Source of the DNA: Lojkania enalia
Taxonomy: Eukaryota > Ascomycota > Dothideomycetes > Pleosporales
Assembly (NCBI GenBank): GCA_010094045.1
Contig: ML986621.1
Span: forward strand, 186,001-250,000
Reading direction: 5' to 3'
Length of the DNA stretch: 64,000 bases
The position numbers and the translations under genes were made by a program. Shown here piece after piece: positions 11,701 through 23,226 of the stretch. The notes below the pieces were generated by a model. It did no database searches, was not told where the DNA came from, and was given only the letters and a program-made list of their open reading frames with translations. Numbering within the stretch: position 1 is the first letter of the stretch; every line of letters starts with the position of its first letter.

Positions 11701-13557
11701 CTCTACTCGTTAGTTATTACTCGGCTTCATATTATCGTCAACATCAATCAGCCAGTATCCGCTCTGATGTTCGAGGTTGCAAATAATGTTTGATATATCA
11801 CCCTAGTATAGGCAATTACGGCCTGAATCGAAGTGAATCTCCAAGAGTCGGCATCTTGACAGCCCTACAACACTGGTGAAAAATCCTGGGATATAGCTGA
11901 TAGACGTCAATCGTATATCAGCTCTGCCGTACGGCATCCTAGCCTCAAGGATTACCTCGCCCCACTCGTCGATCTGTAAGAGTTGCCTTCCTGCGTATAT
12001 ACTCTCAGTTGGCGTGGCTTTCCTAGTATATTTCCAGTTAATTCTTTTTGTATTGGTCAACGTATATTTAACCCAGGATCAAGAATCCATCGATCGGTCA
12101 GCCACTTCCTCCTATCATGATCATTTGATCTGCTCTAAGGATTGATTTGATTGACTTCCTGATGCTCTTACTGCCTGAGCTATAGCTCTGCGCAAGGCTC
12201 GAGCAATTGAATTGGTTTCTGGTTTATTGCGTAGCTCATTGTAATTTTTTCTGTGCTCTCGATTCGGCTGCCAATTTGCTAGCCTCCTGCTCTAATTTAC
12301 GTAATAGCAATCAGAAAATCGATGCGTAAGCCCACAGAGGCACTGTGGCTTCCTATTCGATTGCTTATTCGAATCTAATACAGCGTTGGTTGGTGTAGCA
12401 GTGTTCAGCGTCGTAAATGAACCAATCGATGATCCTATTGGCCTCGTCTTACGATAGTACGATATGAAGTCGGCGATCAAATAATTAATCGGCGTATAAC
12501 TTTCGTCCTGCTCTTCCTTTTCTATCAATTCTTGAAGCTGATTTACCAACCAGGTATATCCGATCCACGAATCGATGGGGTGAAGTCCACCTCCATGCGA
12601 TTACCTTCCGCTTCTGGTATTTTGGCTTGTATTAGCATTCGTACGATTGATAGCCAATCTTCAAACTAGCTCTCTAGGTTGGCGCTCCGTGGCCTCTAGA
12701 GCAGTGATCGATAGCGCGCTCGTAGCTGGTTGTTGCGTTCTCCCACTGTCGGGCAGAGATGTCTCTTGAGAGCTATGAGACGCTCGTAAGGGCTATCGAA
12801 ATCCATAATCAGATACAGGTGCCTGCTATCGATTGTACGGACGATCTCGCTGTTAAAGGCTTTATAGGCCTTCATCTCCTGGAGATATCGAGCTTCCTTG
12901 CACTCGTATTCACGCCTCTATATAGTATATCGTCCAAGCTTTTTCTCATCCAGGTCTGTAATTGTGATATATTCTTCCAATGCTAATGTTGGTGCATGAA
13001 ATCGTTCGATTTGGGTTTCCTTTGGTTCCTCATCCTCTAGCTTCTTGATTTGATCCGCTAATCTATCAGGCTCGATATATTTTCAGAGGTAGTTACGATC
13101 GGCCGTATCCCTTCTTGTAAGCATCCATTTCTGCCAATCCATAGGTTTGCTTAGTATCACAGTAACCTTAGTGATCAGTGGACCCTGCTCGGTAGCATCC
13201 ATCTTGGCGATATCGATCGATCAAGAAACGCGAATACATCGACCATATCGATATCGAGGGTGCTAGCCGCTCGGCGATGATAGATAGGTATCGGTTGACG
13301 ACAGTAGTATGGACGTTGACTATAAACTACGGATATTGATCTCAATCATATCAATCATATCAATAATATCGATAATTTGATCACAGCGATTAGACGAGGG
13401 CTTCCAGGCTCATAGCTGTTAAATATCAGGACAGATGGGGAGAACTGCATTGATTGATATGTATGAAGAATCAAGGCTATTTATGTTATCTGTCTTAGGA
13501 TCACATGATGTCAGGACTAGTCATTAATAGGAATCGTGCCATATACAACACCTTACA
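8741..13557 (-). mobile_element. Ty1/Copia retrotransposon, nearly full internal region, inverted and decayed
   Basis: On the minus strand, in order: possible 5' LTR plus leader (13557 down to about 13203, beginning TGTAAGG); gag starting at an ATG at 13202, with a KPMDWQKW-like motif; a zinc knuckle of form C-x-C-G-x2-H-x4-C near 12300-12350; a protease-like stretch (11803-12060); an integrase region about 11000-11750; a linker (10654-10941); reverse transcriptase 9576-10007 with the FVDD box intact; and RNase H to about 8760. The order gag-PR-IN-RT-RH defines Copia rather than Gypsy. Stops and frameshifts break every domain, so it is dead. The 3' LTR is absent, lost at the tail-to-tail junction. 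Confidence 0.85.
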
Positions 13558-13855
13558 TGATTATCTCCTTCTCCTCTAGCTGTCCTTCGGGCTTGACAAT
13601 CGACTTATGATCTTCCCTAACTTTATTTGCAAGAGAATCAATAGTGACAACTCCATTAGTCAATGACTTCTCTTTTTTTGGACCGGCTCGTATAGCTTCA
13701 TCAAGCTTTTCTAATATATTCGGGCATCTTGCTATAACTGATTTCAGTTGACCTCCGATGGTGAATGTGCCGAATGCCGGAGAGCCCTCGTCCTCGTTCT
13801 CCCTGGTATGAACTGCGCATGTACGGAGAGCTTGTGGGAGCGGCGATCGGTACAT
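13553..13855 (-). pseudogene. Truncated exon abutting the retrotransposon edge
   Basis: A minus-strand frame of about 85-100 codons, hydrophilic and exon-like (FGTFTIGGQLKSVIARCP...). A plausible acceptor (CATACCAG) lies before its GENEDEG stretch. Its stop codon is supplied by the first bases of the putative LTR (the TG and TAA of TGTAAGG), which suggests the insertion cut a host gene. Family not recognised. No matching continuation was found inside or beyond the element. Confidence 0.35.
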
Positions 13856-14648
13856 GGATTTACAGAGGAAACACCTATAAATCCAACCTTGTTTTGAGTG
13901 TGTTAGACGGTTTGTCTAGGAGGCAATGGCTGGGATGCCGGTCGCAACTAGTGGAGAGCGGATAAATATTCGGTCGTGACTCGGTTGGAGGAGTAACAAG
14001 TAACAAGGCAGTCTGTGCGGCTCAATCAATTGATGATTAGTTCCGTTGGTTGAATTGCTTGGGGCGTAGTGTCGATGACTAGGAGAGCGTTACTTAGGCT
14101 GAGAGAACGCTTTCGATTATAATTTCGTCCCTCGCGCTTAATGCAGCATAATTGCGTGAGTGAATGGCTTGCGACGCGATTTACGATGATTGCGTCCGCA
14201 ATTCACGATTGGTAGGTTATTCAAATCAAATTGGGGAATATTGGGTAGTAGGATGCGAAGTGAAATGGTTTGATGGTGGTTGCCCCCCCCACGAGGCCGT
14301 AAGTGACTATAGGCCGCCCGGCTTATTATTTCGGCATGTTGTATAAAATTATCTTAGGAAGTTATGTAAGGATGCATTTCCGCACTGCTTCATATTTTTA
14401 GTAATCCCATACAATCTCTATTCTCTAATTTTGTTCTATAGTTTATGAATATCCCGCTTCAAAGAAATGTAGTGATTGGCTCAGTTATCACCAAATATTC
14501 ATGTTCTGGACTCATCTGCTCTGTACACATGAATTCCACGTGCTCTCTATATCACATAGGCCATCTCTTTCAGGTTTATATCCGCATGGTTACCATTTTC
14601 AGTCAAGCTGCTCGATGTCGTACTCCGCAGGAGCATCTATGCGCATTG

Positions 14649-14890
14649 GAAGCGCGAGCCTACCCTCTAAAGCAAGTAGCTGTTTGAATTGCTCCTCCAG
14701 TGTCTCAAATCGCCTGGATTGCGCATGCAACTGCTGCACTAGGGGAGCTCCTCCTGTTCATCGTATAGGTTCGTAATATGACTATGAAAGACGTCCCTCC
14801 TCACTGCATTAGCACCTGTTTGATTTTCTGTGACTGTCTGTTGCATCAATAGTTGTTGACTAATAATGTGGTGCTAGACTTGCACTGATA
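14649..14890 (-). pseudogene. Coiled-coil C-terminal gene relic with frameshift
   Basis: On the minus strand a readable stretch (ISQQLLMQQTVTENQTG...SHITNLYDEQEEL) continues after a one-base shift and a TAG near 14745 as PLVQQLHAQSRRFETLEEQ...EYDIEQL, ending in a TGA. Heptad-like Leu/Gln spacing suggests a coiled-coil tail. No upstream part is recognisable. The rest of 13856-15197 shows no gene. Confidence 0.35.
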
Positions 14891-15197
14891 CCTCAAGTAT
14901 TGGGACGTACCAAGGTCAAAACGAACAAGATCTTCTTATAAATCGGAGGTTGCGAGCAAACGGAAGATCAGGACGATGAAGTTGGATGTTGGGGCGCTGG
15001 AGGTTTTCCGGCCGGCCACGCTTCTTACCAGGACGCGCATCTGTGAATATACTTGGCGTGCGCATGTAGCCATTCACAATGCCACACATACCAAGGCGAA
15101 GATGACATAATACGGCTCGGCTAAACCTTCCCTGCAATATGACCCTCTCAACTCCCCAATGTCCCACACGTTTCCACAGCTCCTCATAATCCCAACA

Positions 15198-16539
15198 ATG
15201 AGGCTCACAGAAGACGATCTCTACCGCACGTCCACGCAATATAAGCATTGGTCCTTCACGCCCTCGCAACTTGCCGCCCAGCGTCGCACAACCAACATCC
15301 AAGCCTCGGAACGCGTCAAAGCGGCCGTCGCAAGGCAACGCGCTCAACGCTCCTTACTCGACGCCAGCGCCTCCGAAAGCGAGCGCGCAGGCTCCGGTGT
15401 AGAAAATGGAGGGGACACGCCGGTGAGAGTTGATAAGGAGGTAAATTGTCTGACGGTGACGGAGGAAAAGAGGCTGGTTGACGTATTTTGTGCGCGAGCG
15501 CTAGATTTGGGGAAATTCTTGAAATTTCCCACTGAGGTGACTGTACGTCTACAAGACCGTCCCTTCCTACGTTTTATACGTGGAACCTGAAGTTGAGAGG
15601 TAGTATGCTAACATAATTATATAGGCAACCGGAATTCAATTTCTACGACGGTTCTACCTATTCAACTCCCCCATGACCTACGAACCGCAGACCATCTCCC
15701 CCTGCGCTATGTTCGTAGCCAACAAGGTCGAAAACCATGGCCTTCCACTCGAGAGATATGTCGCCGTTCTCCCAAATATGACCACCGACAAAGTCCTCGC
15801 ACCAGAATACCTCCTCGTACAAGGATTACGCTTTAACTTTCAAGTGCGGCATCCTTTCAATGGGTTGAAAGGCGGGCATCTAGAGATGATCGAAATGGCC
15901 CGAGGCAACGCGAATCTCCTACCAAACGCAGAGAAAACAAAAGAACAACTCCAACAGGAAATGCTCCAGCTACCCCGGAAACCGAATGGGCCGGCGCAGA
16001 GCCTGTCCGTCGCGCAGCTGGAGAAACGGATAGAAAATGCCTACGGTTTCGCTTCCATTGTATTAAAAGGCCCCGCGCAACTCACTGATGCCTACTTCCT
16101 GTACACGCCGTCCCAGATATGGTTCACTGCGCATCTCCTCGCCGACGAACCGCTAACATTGTTTTACCTCTCTGCAAAAGTCCCCACCTCGCCTATACAT
16201 TCAAAAATTATCTCAACATTGCGATCCTGTGCTGACCTCCTCTCCTCACATTCTAGCTACACGACCGATCAGATCAGCAAGGAAGAGAAGGTAGCTCGGG
16301 AAAAGAAAGAGAAGGAGGAAGTATCGGCGCTGATCAAAAAAGCCAAGCATTGTAGAGACCCAGATAAAATTGATCTAGTGAAACTCAACTTGGCGCAAAA
16401 GCGCGATGCAGTTGCTGGTGGCAGCCTAGAAGAGAGCAAGGCGAAGAGGAGAAAACTAGAAAGGGAAGGGTATCAGAAGGAGTCTGATGATTTCTGGGGA
16501 CCTGAATTGAAGAAAGCAAATGGGGCGAAGGTTGCTTGA
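15198..16539 (+). CDS. ccl1: Cyclin H-like cyclin Ccl1 (TFIIH kinase module)
   Basis: Predicted cyclin partner of the Kin28/CDK7 kinase in TFIIK, acting in RNA polymerase II CTD phosphorylation. Exons 15198-15542 and 15625-16539, with an 82-nt intron (GTACGT...ATATAG) in phase 0; 419 residues. The start MRLTEDDLYRTSTQYKHWSFTPSQL matches the conserved cyclin H opening, so ATG 15198 is preferred to the in-frame ATG at 15159. The cyclin fold covers about residues 85-280 (LGKFLKFPTEVTATGIQFLRRF, MTYEPQTISPCAMFVANKVEN). The C-terminal part carries a charged helix, EEKVAREKKEKEEVSALIKKAK. The gene stands alone, with the unknown gene at 17113 convergent. Confidence 0.93.
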
Positions 16540-17112
16540 TTAGAGAAGCGAATGCATTGCGAGGTGTCTTGGGTTATTGCATGGGGAACTGGAGTTTAGG
16601 TTCCGAGGACTGTACAATTTGACCACGACTCGAAACTTTGGGGATTTAGTCTCTATGTCTACTCTGGGTTTGAATTTTTAGATAAATGTAAGATATGCTC
16701 TAAATTTGATTAGAGTAGCCTAGGATTCCGAATAGACTCCCGGATGGGTAAAGGAATTCGTTAGCAACGACAACCATACAATAGAGCAAGGCTGAAAGCC
16801 CGTTGCCTCCCTCTTTGGGGTCCTAAAGCTCCGACCGTGACAAGCATAAAAATTCAAGGATTCGCTGGGATACATAAAGATAGGATAGTTTCTATGAGGC
16901 CAATTTGTCGACATAACGAAAGAAACCCGATTGGATCGAGGGAAAGGATGTTTAGGGGGAAAGGGGGGAAATTGGAGAAAGATTTGCCGAAATTGTGAAG
17001 AGATAGAGACGAAAAGTCACCTTAATGCAAGCCATGTTAACGCCGAGTTAGTTGTCTAAAGGCGTTAGGCGGGTGTAACACAAAAGCTTCGACTAGCCAT
17101 GCTACTCAGCCA

Positions 17113-18714
17113 TTAGTGCCTTCTGTAGTTATAGTTGTTGTTTCCATTGTCCGACCTCGGCTTGGGGCCCATCGGCGGTTTGGGTATTATTCCATTACCA
17201 TTGCTCAAGCTGAGCTTTGGTGGCCCGAGTTTTGAACATCCAAATGCTGCTAAATTCCAATCGAGCCTATTCAGATCATTATTGCGAGTGTCGGCATTTC
17301 GGATCGGTGTAGGCGACGAGTTATCTGCACCTTGGTCGTCTAAAAGATCGACAAGCACGCCGGTTATAGGCTGTTTTTCAGGGACGAACAGCTGACGTGA
17401 GTCTTTCGGCGTAGAACTAGAACCACCACGACCGCCCCTATTAGTTGGGACTTTCTGTTCGAAGATCTTGTTCGGAGCCTCAGATTTAGGAGAACGTCGT
17501 TTCTCTACGTTAATAGAGTCTGCTGAGCTCTGGCCGGTCTTATCTGACGTGCTAGACTGGCGGCTGTGCTCCTGCGGTGTTCCATGACGACTAGTATCAG
17601 TACGAGCTTGCGGGGTCTCAGTGATTGATTTGCTGGAATCCAGTGCAGGCGAACTCTTCTGCTGCGATGCTCCGTTTTCTTCTCCGGACTTCTCGAGGAT
17701 CTCAGAAACGGAATTAGGATCTATTTGAGATGCCTTCTTGGGAGGCATTCCCGATTGGGGGGCACTAGAGCCTGGCGTTCTTGCTCCTTCTTTAGGACCT
17801 TCATCTCGGCCTTGATCTTTCCCCCCATTCATCTTCACCGTCTTCATATCACAACAGCTTCCTTCGAATTCCTCGAGGACTGATTTCAGTTCCACAACAG
17901 ACCGATGAAGTTCAGCAAACTCGCTTCCCACGTTCTCATAGATAGAGACGACATTCCACGCTGCCATCATCACATCGTCGAAGCTCGGAAACGCCGTCCT
18001 AACCACCGCATTGAATAGATCGATCTTCAATTGGTCCGATAAGCTGTTCAATGATTTGGCTTTGGCGGAATCCGGAATACTGTCAAGGCCTACGCGGGAG
18101 CGTTTGTTACAGGCATGTTGTAGAACAGGCTCGCCGTTAGCCCTCTTTCGAGAGTTTGATGCATTGGAGTTGCTACCGTCAAAATCGGGATACTGTGAGT
18201 TTGGAGTTGACAGCGCTTTGCCGTTAAGTGAGAGCCGAACAGGTTGTTTAAGTATCCCATAGGCATATTGGCGCAATCCATTGATATTATCTCGATGTTC
18301 AGTGAGAGCTTGAAACTTGGCTCTCCAGAGACCAAAAAGTTCTTGTGCTACAAAATGTTGGATTGGTATACACAAGAGGTTGCTGTCGTCGGAAGGTAAG
18401 GGGTCGGACTTTTCTAGCTTGCGGTTGCCATTTTCCACCAAGATCCTAACATGACGTATCTTTGACTCCCTCGGATAGTAAATGTTACCAAGGTCGAAAA
18501 CATTCGCACCGTCTTTGAGCTTCACTAAAGTGAGAGGCGGCTGAATTACACCTTTGACGTATTGATACCTAGGAGGCTCGATGGCTGCTACACCCTCGAT
18601 AAATGTATTTAGATGATCTGTGTGCAGCATCTGAAGCTCATTCTTCATCATCCGAACCCGTTTCTGGGAACGGTTGAAATAAGTCCCCATGAAGACTATT
18701 TCCTTTGAGGTCAC
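17113..18714 (-). CDS. Unknown protein with disordered C-terminal half
   Basis: A 533-codon frame without evident introns; not recognised. Residues 1 to about 170 look folded (MTSKEIVFMGTYFNRSQKRVRMMKNELQ...; VFDLGNIYYPRESKIRHVRILVENG). About 175-205 includes a basic stretch (NSRKRANG). About 205-290 is predicted helical (LSDQLKIDLFNAVVRTAFPSFDDVMMAAW). The remaining 240 residues are Ser/Pro/Gln/Asn-rich low complexity ending NNNYNYRRH. The ATG at 18714 lies 5' of all the conserved-looking sequence. A regulatory or RNA/chromatin role is possible but unsupported. Confidence 0.7.
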   Translation of the reverse strand: MTSKEIVFMGTYFNRSQKRVRMMKNELQMLHTDHLNTFIEGVAAIEPPRYQYVKGVIQPPLTLVKLKDGANVFDLGNIYYPRESKIRHVRILVENGNRKLEKSDPLPSDDSNLLCIPIQHFVAQELFGLWRAKFQALTEHRDNINGLRQYAYGILKQPVRLSLNGKALSTPNSQYPDFDGSNSNASNSRKRANGEPVLQHACNKRSRVGLDSIPDSAKAKSLNSLSDQLKIDLFNAVVRTAFPSFDDVMMAAWNVVSIYENVGSEFAELHRSVVELKSVLEEFEGSCCDMKTVKMNGGKDQGRDEGPKEGARTPGSSAPQSGMPPKKASQIDPNSVSEILEKSGEENGASQQKSSPALDSSKSITETPQARTDTSRHGTPQEHSRQSSTSDKTGQSSADSINVEKRRSPKSEAPNKIFEQKVPTNRGGRGGSSSTPKDSRQLFVPEKQPITGVLVDLLDDQGADNSSPTPIRNADTRNNDLNRLDWNLAAFGCSKLGPPKLSLSNGNGIIPKPPMGPKPRSDNGNNNYNYRRH

Positions 18715-19614
18715 TAGGCTTCGAATGAGGCTAAGGTAGGGCTAATAGTTTAGGGAAACGTGCAATAAACGGGATGGGGATCTCTTGAGGATAGGTGTTC
18801 TGGAGAAGTGAACGGGTCAAAGAAAAGGGGTGAGTGCAACTAGAGAAGTTGGTAGGGTTGAGGGGTAGAGAAGAGTAGAGGTGTAGAAAAAGCGAAGGTT
18901 GAAGAAGAGGAGAAAGGGTCACAGGGGTTATATCGCTCTGGGAGGAGCGGTTATACAGATCTCTCTCACCTCTATGACAGCTATAGGGGTTTAAGCGGTC
19001 CAGTTGTTACTAGAGAAGAACGACACTATAGAGTAAAGTAAAGGAGAGGATCCCTATAGGTGATAGACGGATAGAGCGGCTTGTTTTAGCCTGCCAGCCG
19101 TGAGTTGAAGATCTCACCTATGCCGAAAGACGCGAGGAAACGCAGAGCCTGCGAATGATGGCGACCAAGACAAGAAAAGGAGAAGACAAATGGCACTCAA
19201 GAATAGTCGGAATATTGCAATTTGAGTCGCATGAGTGAAAATAGATCAGGCAGGAACACAAGCATATGCTGAAGGTGCATAAGAAGGCTAGCAAAGGATG
19301 TGCGAGGTGTAGAAATTCGGTGGCGAACTTCTTGCACAAGTCATTACTTCTAATGATTAAGCGGCCTGGCATATGGATTGTGGATCAGCTTTCACATACA
19401 TGGTGAACATGTAACAACCAAGACATGAAATGACAAAGATGTGATCACTCAAATCCACCATTCAGCAAGAGAGATGGAGTAAGAATCTTATCTACCTACT
19501 GTCTATACTGAAGGCTTGAGATTATCAAGCGACGATGAGATCTACTGATACAGTCCGTCATACTATGTCGCCATGGAAATGGATGGTATTGCCGTTTCTG
19601 AAGTTGCTCATCCC
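18715..19614. other. Intergenic
   Basis: Lies between the promoter side of the 17113-18714 gene and the 3' end of RPT2. It contains purine-rich stretches near 18820-18930 (likely promoter) and otherwise only shadow frames. Confidence 0.5.
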
Positions 19615-21210
19615 CTACAAATACAGACCCTCGGGTTCACCTTCGCTCTTTGTCTTCAGCACCCGTTCCCTGGCAGCACGAAAGTCGTCCATTTGCACTC
19701 TCATCCTACGCTCTCGGAGAGCCATCAGACCTGCTTCAGAGCAGATAGCCTTGATGTCAGCACCAGAGAGGTCGTCCTTCTGACTAATGAACTCATCAAG
19801 GTCAACGTCCTCGTTCAGAGACATCTTCGAAGTGTGTAGCGTAAAAATCTTCTTCTTGGTTGCCTCTGTTCTCTTGTTAGCTACACATTTAAAATACATC
19901 GCGAAACATGCGGGCACTTACGGTCGGGATTTTCGAAGAGAATCTTTCGGTCAATTCGGCCAGGGCGGATCAAAGCAGGATCAAGAGTCTCGATCTTGTT
20001 CGTCGCCATGATAACCTTGACATCGCCGCGATCATCGAAACCATCAAGCTGGTTTAGAAGCTCCAACATAGTACGTTGGATTTCACGCTCCCCGCCGGAT
20101 GTCGATTCATAACGCTTCGTTCCGATCGCGTCGATCTCGTCAATGAAGACGATGGAGGGAGCATGTTCGGCCGCAACCTGGAAGAGCTGTCGGACGAGTC
20201 GGGGTCCATCACCGAGGTACTTTTGGATCAGCTCACTGCCAACAATTCTTAAAAATGTTGCGCTAGTTTGGTTCGCCACAGCCTTCGCCAACAGCGTCTT
20301 TCCAGTGCCAGGAGCGCCATAAAGAATAACACCCTTCGGCGGCTTGATGCCCATTTCCTCGTACATCTCCGGATGTAACAGCGGAAGCTCAACAGCCTCG
20401 CGGACCTCCTGGATCTGCGATTCTAGCCCACCAATATCCGCATACGACTCCGTCGGTGCCTTGTCCAGCTTCATGACAGAAACCAAAGGATCGGAGTCTT
20501 CCGTTAACACGCCAACGACTGAGACAGACTTGTGGTGAAGCAAGATGCTCGCTCCAGGCTCCAGCAGATCCTTATCAACGAACGACATGATAGAGACGTA
20601 GTATTCGGGGCCGGTGGCGCTCGAGACGATGGCGTGGTCGTCGTCGATGAGTTCTTCCAGATTCCCGACACCCATCGGGCTACCTCGCATATCATCCACC
20701 CGGGACCTTTCGTCGGCATTCCGATCGAGAGCATCTGAGTCGCCGCCCGCGCTGGCTGGGGCGCTTGTATTGGCAGCTTTTGCCTTCCGTAGGCGCTCCT
20801 GATTCTCAACGTATTCTTCCTCCAGCAGAAGATGATCGTGGATGCGCTGCATCCGTAGATACCTCAATTTACATCGCGCCGTCGGGTAGATGGTTGGCAG
20901 CTTCGCGGCGGTGCTCGGCCCAGCAGCCTTTCTCTTCTTGCGGCCGATGCGCGTGGTCGGCTGTGGTGGGGGCTCGTACTTTGGCTTGTCCTTCTGCAAA
21001 GGCGGCAAACGTCAGTGCTATAGCTAGGCGGCGAGGAGACGCAATGGCTCGAGGAGACTATGCAGACTGAAAAAGTATCGGGAAATACATACTTTATCTT
21101 TCTTGTCCTTTCCATCTCCGCCAGGAGGGCCTCCTCCAGCGCTCGACTGCTGATTGCCCTGCACACGTTCAGTAAGGCCCCTCGGAATGCTTAGGAGGCG
21201 AGGTCACCAT
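19615..21210 (-). CDS. rpt2: 26S proteasome regulatory subunit 4 (Rpt2)
   Basis: AAA+ ATPase of the proteasome base ring, which unfolds and translocates ubiquitinated substrates. Four exons on the minus strand: 21210-21208 (ATG only), 21158-21093, 20993-19922 and 19865-19615; about 463 residues. The first intron directly follows the ATG, giving [15 protein letters not shown], so Gly2 is available for the N-myristoylation known for Rpt2. Visible motifs are the OB region, Walker A GAPGTGKT (about 249-256), Walker [12 protein letters not shown], the Arg-finger region and the sensor [21 protein letters not shown]. The C-terminus GLYL fits the HbYX motif that docks into the alpha ring. An insertion rich in Ala/Ser/Asp follows the N-terminal coiled coil. 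Divergent from UBC1. Confidence 0.96.
21159..21210 (-). other. Start-codon exon and first intron of rpt2
   Basis: ATG at 21210-21208 is followed immediately by an intron, 21207-21159 (GTGACC...TGTGCAG). Exon 2 then starts GGC AAT CAG. Without this splice the conserved MGNQQ start cannot be made, because no ATG precedes GNQQ in the contiguous frame. Confidence 0.8.
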
Positions 21211-21942
21211 GACACCAAATTACCTGGTTTGGTCGGACTTGCCAGGTACGTGAAGGGAACGGATGTGCAGGTGGATAGACGGGTGCAGAAAACAGGTCGT
21301 GGGATGTCGTAGCGATGGTGGACGGGGTTGTTTGTAATGTCGATGGCGTTCTGGCGAGCTGATTCAGTTCAAGAGCTTCCAATGCCCAAGCCCTTAGCGC
21401 CGTCACGTGTGGCTGTGACGCTTTCCATGCGCCTCGACCACTGTTCCGCCTCACCTTATCCACAGACCGGGAGACACGTCAAACAACTTCTGGGCAAGCT
21501 GCCAGGCCATTCACCCATTATTTGATCCACCAACTGTGCCTGCACCCCTCACCACAGCTTCACCATCAAAAGCAGTGGCTGCTTGTTTGACCCGGAGCCT
21601 AACCCCGCCGTTGAAGGTCATCCCTGCCCTCATCCAAGCAGGCTCAACGAAGACCCCAAACTATATAGACCTTTGTGCTGCCAGCTTCACTGTAAGTGGG
21701 CTCCCGAATTCGCTACTCTCGTCACGTATCGTATGTAGACGGCAGACGTGGCTGGCTCTCAACACCCGCATTGATCATTCCCGGCCCGGTCGCCGCCTTC
21801 CGGAGCCTCAGGCTGACATTTGTATATCTTTAGTGCCAGGACCCGAGCTGTTGCCTACTCCTTTGATTCTTCTCGCCTTCTTTTTTCCCCAAAGCCTCGA
21901 AGTCCTTGGTACTTCATCAACCATCTACAACCCACATTCGCA
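21211..21942. promoter_or_regulatory. Shared divergent promoter region rpt2 / ubc1
   Basis: 732 bp between two ubiquitin-proteasome genes read outward. It contains a CACGTG palindrome (21404-21409) followed closely by TGTGACG, and a pyrimidine-rich stretch before the UBC1 ATG. I did not see the yeast Rpn4 site (GGTGGCAAA). Co-regulation is inference from the arrangement. Confidence 0.45.
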
Positions 21943-22784
21943 ATGTCTTCAAATAGAACCCGTCGCATTGCGAAAGAGATCGCCGACATCAAGGCGGACA
22001 CCCTCTCCCAGATTCATGTGGAGACGGCAGGAAACGGCGATGACCTCACACACCTTCGCGGCCAGTTTCGAGGTCCTCCCGATACCCCTTACGAGGGAGG
22101 TACCTACTTTGTGGACATTAAGATCCCAAGTGAATACCCTTTCCGGCCTCCTAACATGAAGTTCGAGACGAAGATCTGGCACCCCAATGTCTCTTCTCAG
22201 ACAGTCAGTTGTACATTGTTGCTTGTGTGGCCTTGTTTGCTGATCGATTTTAGGGGGCTATTTGCTTAGACACCCTCTCCTCCCAGTGGTCACCTGTCCT
22301 TACGATCAAGTCCGCCCTGATTTCACTGCAATCCCTTCTGAGCACTCCGGAGCCGAAAGACCCACAAGATGCAGAAGTTGCTGGCATGCTGATCCGGAAC
22401 CCCGCTGAATTTGAGCATGTCGCCCGGGACTGGGCAGTTAAATATGCTGGAGCACCAAAGAAGGAAATCGCCGAGGGCAGTGGCGGTGCAACGGCCGAGT
22501 CTATCAAGCGAAAGGCTCAGCAGGCAAAGGAGAACGAAGAGAAGGTTAAGCTCGCCGCGTAAGTAATCACGGTGATGCTCTACATTGTCATAACCTAACA
22601 ATACTCCAGGTACCACGGTTACAATAAAGACCTTATTGATCGTTTTGTAGCGATGGGCTTCGATGTCGAGAGTGTTGTGTCCGCCTTCGAGTACGTCGGT
22701 ATTGATAAGATGGGCGGAGAAGATTACGAACTAGAAGAGGCCTATATGGGCGACATCACCGCACGATTGTTCGGCGAGGCGTGA
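21943..22784 (+). CDS. ubc1: Ubiquitin-conjugating enzyme E2 with C-terminal UBA domain (Ubc1 / UBE2K type)
   Basis: Class II E2, predicted to build ubiquitin chains (Lys48 specificity is known for the family). Exons 21943-22203, 22254-22558 and 22610-22784; 246 residues. The UBC fold spans about 1-150 with the HPN motif (80-82) and catalytic Cys91 in TGAICLDTL; the first intron falls between SSQT and GAIC, directly before the active site. A linker rich in Lys/Glu follows. A UBA domain ([18 protein letters not shown]...AFEYVGID) occupies the C-terminal third. The stop follows LFGEA. The neighbour on the opposite strand is the proteasome ATPase gene RPT2. Confidence 0.95.
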
Positions 22785-23226
22785 GTCTGTACTGGATCCA
22801 CCATATTGCCCGCTTACATTGCATGAAATTCTATCTTAAGCCTCATTATGCCCGGTTACGATCAGAAGCGATACCATTTACAAATACCGAGGGATGAATA
22901 ACGAGTAGATTGTAGGTTCACACCGGCGTTTTATTGGTCAAGCGCCAGTCAGTTCCAATCTCAACGTTCACACCATAGCCGGCGTCGTTGGAGGGCTTTT
23001 AATGGGTTTGGTTCCAAATATTTCTCCTTCGAATATTGTTTCTCACTCCAATGTATGTCCGTTTCCACTTCAGCTTTATATAGTGCATTATCACGAATCA
23101 GAGACCTATGTGAAACGTCGTTCTTGATGCTTTGTCGCAGATAAGTACTATAAGTATTATACGGTTGACTCTATCAATACTACTAATATCACTCCTTTTA
23201 ACATTGAGCTGCGCCAATGCATCCGT

